A stretch of 64,000 nt of DNA from VAZQ01 sp036557665. Lineage in GTDB: Bacteria > Pseudomonadota > Alphaproteobacteria > Rhizobiales > Xanthobacteraceae. The notes beneath the pieces are model-generated. The model saw only the letters and a list, made by a program, of their open reading frames with translations. It was not told the origin of the DNA and did no database searches. Position 1 is the stretch's first letter; every line of letters begins with the position of its first letter. Where the stretch lies: contig DATBHG010000070.1 of the NCBI GenBank assembly GCA_036557665.1, forward strand, positions 62,001 to 126,000, read 5' to 3'. This document shows, one piece after another, positions 61,318 to 64,000 of this stretch. Made by a program: the position numbers and the translations under genes.

Positions 61318-62340
61318 TCAAAAGCGGACGATGATCTTTCCGAACACCTGCCGGCTCTCCAGCCGGGCCAGTCCGCGATCGAATTCGGCAAGCGGCACCT
61401 CGGTGTCGATCACCGGCAAAAGCCCGCTGGCCATCTTGGCCAGACTCTCCCGAATATTGCGCAGTGAAGCACCGAAGGATCCAAAGATCCGGTATTGTTG
61501 CTGAAAGAGCTGCATGAGATTCAGGCTGGTGTATACCCCGGATGTCGCCCCGCAGGTGACCAAACGTCCGCCGCGCTTGAGGCAGAGTAGCGAGCCGTTG
61601 AACGTTTGCGCTCCCACATGCTCGAACACGACGTCTACGCCCTTCTTCCTGGTGAGCTTGCGAACGACGCCTTCAAACCGGTCGGTGCGATAATTGATGA
61701 CATAGTCAGCACCGAGCGCTTTGGCCTTTTCAACTTTGATCTCATCCCCAACTGTTGTGACGACCGTACAACCGATCGCTTTGGCCATAAGGATGGCTGC
61801 GGTCCCGATTCCCGAGCCTCCCGCGTGCACGAGCACGATCTCGCCGGGTTCGAGCTTTGCATTGTCGAAGAACATGTGCTGCACGGTGGCAAAACCGATT
61901 GGCGCGCAAGCAGCATCGCGCAGGGAGACGCCTTCTGGAATGGGGACAACCAGGCGCGCGGGCATATTTACGAGATCGCGGGCAAAACCATCGATGTGAA
62001 ATCCCATGATGCCGCCGACATTCTCGCAAAGATTGTCGCGTCCTGCCTTGCAGGCCTTGCAGACACCGCAGGTCAAGCCACCGTACATGACTACCGGATC
62101 GCCGGGATTGAAGCCCGTCTCCGAGGCTCCAGACTCGGCGATCTCGCCTGCCGCTTCGACGCCTACGACCACGGGCATCTTGCGCTTGGCAAAGGCCATT
62201 CCGCGATAGCCCCAAAGATCGAGGTGATTGAGCGCCACCGCCTTCACTCTGATCTGCACTTCCCCGCGTGCAGGCGGCGGCGGCGGCAGGTGATCGGTCA
62301 GCTCGAGCTTGCGGTCGGCAACCAGTGCAAGAGCCTGCAT
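61318..62340 (-). CDS. Zinc-binding MDR dehydrogenase of the VLCFA locus (Adh2XL-like)
   Basis: A 340-residue medium-chain oxidoreductase. The structural zinc lobe is intact (CGVCKACKAGRDNLC), but the catalytic zinc ligands are missing: the usual Cys is Asn38 (ALNHLDLW) and GHE reads GVE (60-62). It is therefore more like a quinone-oxidoreductase/enoyl-reductase type enzyme; a role in reducing the growing very-long acyl chain is plausible. Rossmann motif AGGSGIGTAA. It starts three bases after the fabF1XL stop and ends 19 bases before lpxXL. Confidence 0.9.
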   Translation of the reverse strand: MQALALVADRKLELTDHLPPPPPARGEVQIRVKAVALNHLDLWGYRGMAFAKRKMPVVVGVEAAGEIAESGASETGFNPGDPVVMYGGLTCGVCKACKAGRDNLCENVGGIMGFHIDGFARDLVNMPARLVVPIPEGVSLRDAACAPIGFATVQHMFFDNAKLEPGEIVLVHAGGSGIGTAAILMAKAIGCTVVTTVGDEIKVEKAKALGADYVINYRTDRFEGVVRKLTRKKGVDVVFEHVGAQTFNGSLLCLKRGGRLVTCGATSGVYTSLNLMQLFQQQYRIFGSFGASLRNIRESLAKMASGLLPVIDTEVPLAEFDRGLARLESRQVFGKIIVRF

Positions 62341-62343
62341 GGG

Positions 62344-63624
62344 TCAGGTCGGCTCGCCGCTGATCACCAATGAGACGTTCTGGCCCCCGAAGCCGAAGGA
62401 GTTGGAGAGCGCGTGATGGACTTTCGCATCGCGCGCCGCGTTCGGAACGACATCCAGCGGAATCGCAGGGTCGGGCACCCGGTAGTTTATGGTTGGGGGC
62501 AGCCGCTGGCGTTGCAATGTCAACAGCGTGAACACCGCTTCCACCGCCCCTGCCGCCGACAAGGTATGTCCGATCATGGATTTGTTGGACGAGACGGGAA
62601 TCGACTGCGAGCGTGCTCCGAATACGGACGAGATGCCGACATATTCCATCTTGTCGTTCTCGGGCGTCCCGGTGCCGTGCGGATTGATGTAGTCGATGTC
62701 GTCCGGCGTGAGAGCGGCGTCCGCCAACGCATGGCGCATGCAGCCGATAATCGCCTTCCCGTCAGGGCTCGATCGCGTGCGATGAAACGAGTCCGCCATC
62801 TCGCCGCATCCGGCCAAGGCGCCCAGGATCTTTGCTCCGCGTGCCTTGGCCGCTTCGTAGGTCTCCAGGACGAGGGCAGCGGCGCCTTCCGCCATGACAA
62901 ACCCGTCACGATTTTTCGAGAACGGCTTTGCCGCTTCCTCCGGCGGATCATTTGCCGTCGAGAGCGCCGAAAGCAGCGAGAAGCGGATGAGGCATTCCGG
63001 GTTCACCGAACCGTCAGTGCCGATGCACAACGCTGCTTCGGTCTCCCCGCGTCGGAGCGCCTCTAGCCCGAGTTGGATTGCGCTTGCTCCCGATGCGCAC
63101 GCGGTTGATACGGAAATCGGCGAACCCTTTGTTCCGAAGCGATCAGTAAGGTGTTCGGCGACCGAGCCCAGAAGGCAGCGCTCGTGGATCGCGTGAAAAC
63201 GCCCCGAAGCGCTGGCGCGCAGGAGGTCCGCATATCCTATCGTGTCGTTCGCTCCCGATGCCGCGGCTAATCTCTCCCGGTGCGGCCACTCCATTTCAAC
63301 GGGGGCGACTGCAAGAAAGAGCGGGCCGGGAAAGTCACCTTTGCTGCCGATACCGGCTTCGGCAATCGCCTCTTCAGCGGCGATGCCCGCCATGCGCTCG
63401 CCGAGCTCGGTAGAGCAGAAAGGCTCTACCGGCACGAAGTCGACCGTCCCCGCCACCGTGGTCTTGAGGCCCTCGTTGGCGAACCTGGTGATCCGATGTA
63501 TGCCTGATTGGCCTGCGACCAATCCGCTCCAATTATCCGACTTGCCGGTCCCCAGCGATGTAATCACGCCCATTCCGGTCACAACGACGGCGGGACGCCC
63601 GATCTTGCCCCGTGCCGATGCCAT
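62344..63624 (-). CDS. fabF1XL: Beta-ketoacyl-ACP synthase II-like (FabF1XL)
   Basis: A 426-residue condensing enzyme for chain elongation. The catalytic triad is complete: Cys176 (STACASGAS), His316 (NPHGTGTPEND) and His353 (MIGHTLSAAGA). The N-terminal VVVTGMGVITSLG and C-terminal NSFGFGGQN are normal. ATG 63624 has an AGGGGACAGGG site, so the longer open frame to 63741, which runs into the preceding gene, is not used. Location in the VLCFA locus suggests elongation on the AcpXL carrier. Confidence 0.93.
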   Translation of the reverse strand: MASARGKIGRPAVVVTGMGVITSLGTGKSDNWSGLVAGQSGIHRITRFANEGLKTTVAGTVDFVPVEPFCSTELGERMAGIAAEEAIAEAGIGSKGDFPGPLFLAVAPVEMEWPHRERLAAASGANDTIGYADLLRASASGRFHAIHERCLLGSVAEHLTDRFGTKGSPISVSTACASGASAIQLGLEALRRGETEAALCIGTDGSVNPECLIRFSLLSALSTANDPPEEAAKPFSKNRDGFVMAEGAAALVLETYEAAKARGAKILGALAGCGEMADSFHRTRSSPDGKAIIGCMRHALADAALTPDDIDYINPHGTGTPENDKMEYVGISSVFGARSQSIPVSSNKSMIGHTLSAAGAVEAVFTLLTLQRQRLPPTINYRVPDPAIPLDVVPNAARDAKVHHALSNSFGFGGQNVSLVISGEPT

Positions 63625-63640
63625 GCTCGCCCTGTCCCCT

Positions 63641-64000
63641 TCACCCGACCGCATCAAGCAATGCCATGCCCTCACCCCGCCAATGGCCGACGGAGGACAC
63701 GGCGATCTGGCCGACCTCACCCTCGTAAGGCCGTTCGACACCTGAAGAATCCAGGGGTGGGAACAGCTTTTGATGGCCCAGGATGATTGTGGCGATTGCG
63801 ATATTCATGGCGAATTGAGGCTCAAAGCCGTGCCCGATATAGCTGCCGGTTGCGCGCACCGGCAAGTCGGGCATGCTCGTCAACCAGGCGCGCTCTTCAC
63901 GTGTCCCCGGCTCCGTACCGGTGGCTCCCGACACGATGGCGACCCGGCCCGCATCGCGAGCTGCACCGAGTTTTTCCCACATGCGTGCAAGCGACTGCGT
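63641..64000 (-). CDS. Beta-ketoacyl-ACP synthase (FabF2XL-like), C-terminal part
   Basis: The 3'-most ~119 codons of a second condensing-enzyme gene, open to the right window edge, so the start lies outside. Readable features: TQSLARMWEKLG at the edge, VSGATGTEPGTREE, the YIGHGFEPQFAMNIAIA segment (the KAS His region) and the HWRGEGMALLDAV end. It lies 16 bases before fabF1XL on the same strand. Assignment as fabF2XL rests mainly on the locus order; the family itself is supported by the His-containing GHGFEPQ region. Confidence 0.8.
   Translation of the reverse strand, partial: TQSLARMWEKLGAARDAGRVAIVSGATGTEPGTREERAWLTSMPDLPVRATGSYIGHGFEPQFAMNIAIATIILGHQKLFPPLDSSGVERPYEGEVGQIAVSSVGHWRGEGMALLDAVG

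Noticed and set aside
1..64000. tRNA, rRNA, CRISPR arrays and prophage genes
   Set aside because: No cloverleaf with a GTTCRA-type arm, no rRNA stretches, no regularly spaced 25-40-base repeats and no phage structural genes were found by reading; a covariance-model scan could still find a missed small RNA.

Overview
The window looks like chromosome of a GC-rich alphaproteobacterium of the order Hyphomicrobiales (Rhizobiales). The best taxonomic anchor is the right end, where the order fabF2XL-fabF1XL-adh2XL-lpxXL matches the rhizobial locus for the very-long-chain fatty acid (VLCFA) of lipid A. A DUF2865 protein, an atm1-psd-pssA run and a cysS/cimA pair agree with this. I cannot name the genus. 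No rRNA, tRNA, CRISPR array or complete insertion sequence was seen.

Layout. 0-1.7 kb: the end of a class II DAHP synthase, then a radical SAM enzyme with a small GDCCVxC cysteine-rich protein. 1.9-8.8 kb: a ring-hydroxylation/decarboxylation locus in two divergent arms. The left arm has a zinc dehydrogenase, Rieske ferredoxin, YciI-like protein and SDR; the right arm has a 99-aa protein, a Rieske oxygenase and a 4,5-dihydroxyphthalate decarboxylase-like protein. These are followed by a HbpS/GlcG gene broken by one amber codon and a divergent PanB homologue. 9-15.8 kb: a signalling operon with 4-bp overlaps: a 1777-residue hybrid histidine kinase with seven GAF domains, a CheY-like receiver and a receiver-class III cyclase. 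16-20.2 kb: an Ugp-type sugar/polyol ABC importer. 20.4-35.5 kb: accessory metabolic genes (flavin monooxygenase, orphan binding proteins, amidohydrolase, deacetylase, MFS carrier) mixed with housekeeping dgkA, nadE and mepA. This stretch also holds several gene relics and a repeat-rich 0.84-kb intergenic region with a possible IS3-family transposase scrap.

From 35.5 kb the content is more core-like: a membrane protein, ArsR regulator plus MetE-type methyltransferase, a DUF2865 protein, MarR plus maleylacetoacetate isomerase, cysS with an ATGA-coupled 39-codon membrane protein, cimA, a LOG/DUF6282 pair, atm1-psd-pssA, mmsA, kup, rhodanese plus a polyamine-type binding protein, a Phd/VapC pair with an apparently leaderless promoter, and the VLCFA locus running off the right edge.

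The genes suggest a metabolically versatile soil-type organism that takes up and breaks down organic acids and aromatics. The most unusual items are the seven-GAF kinase-to-cyclase operon, the radical SAM/GDCCVxC pair, the split oxygenase locus with no reductase, the altered PanB homologue and the repeat region near 24.5 kb. Family assignments are from reading motifs; no search was run.
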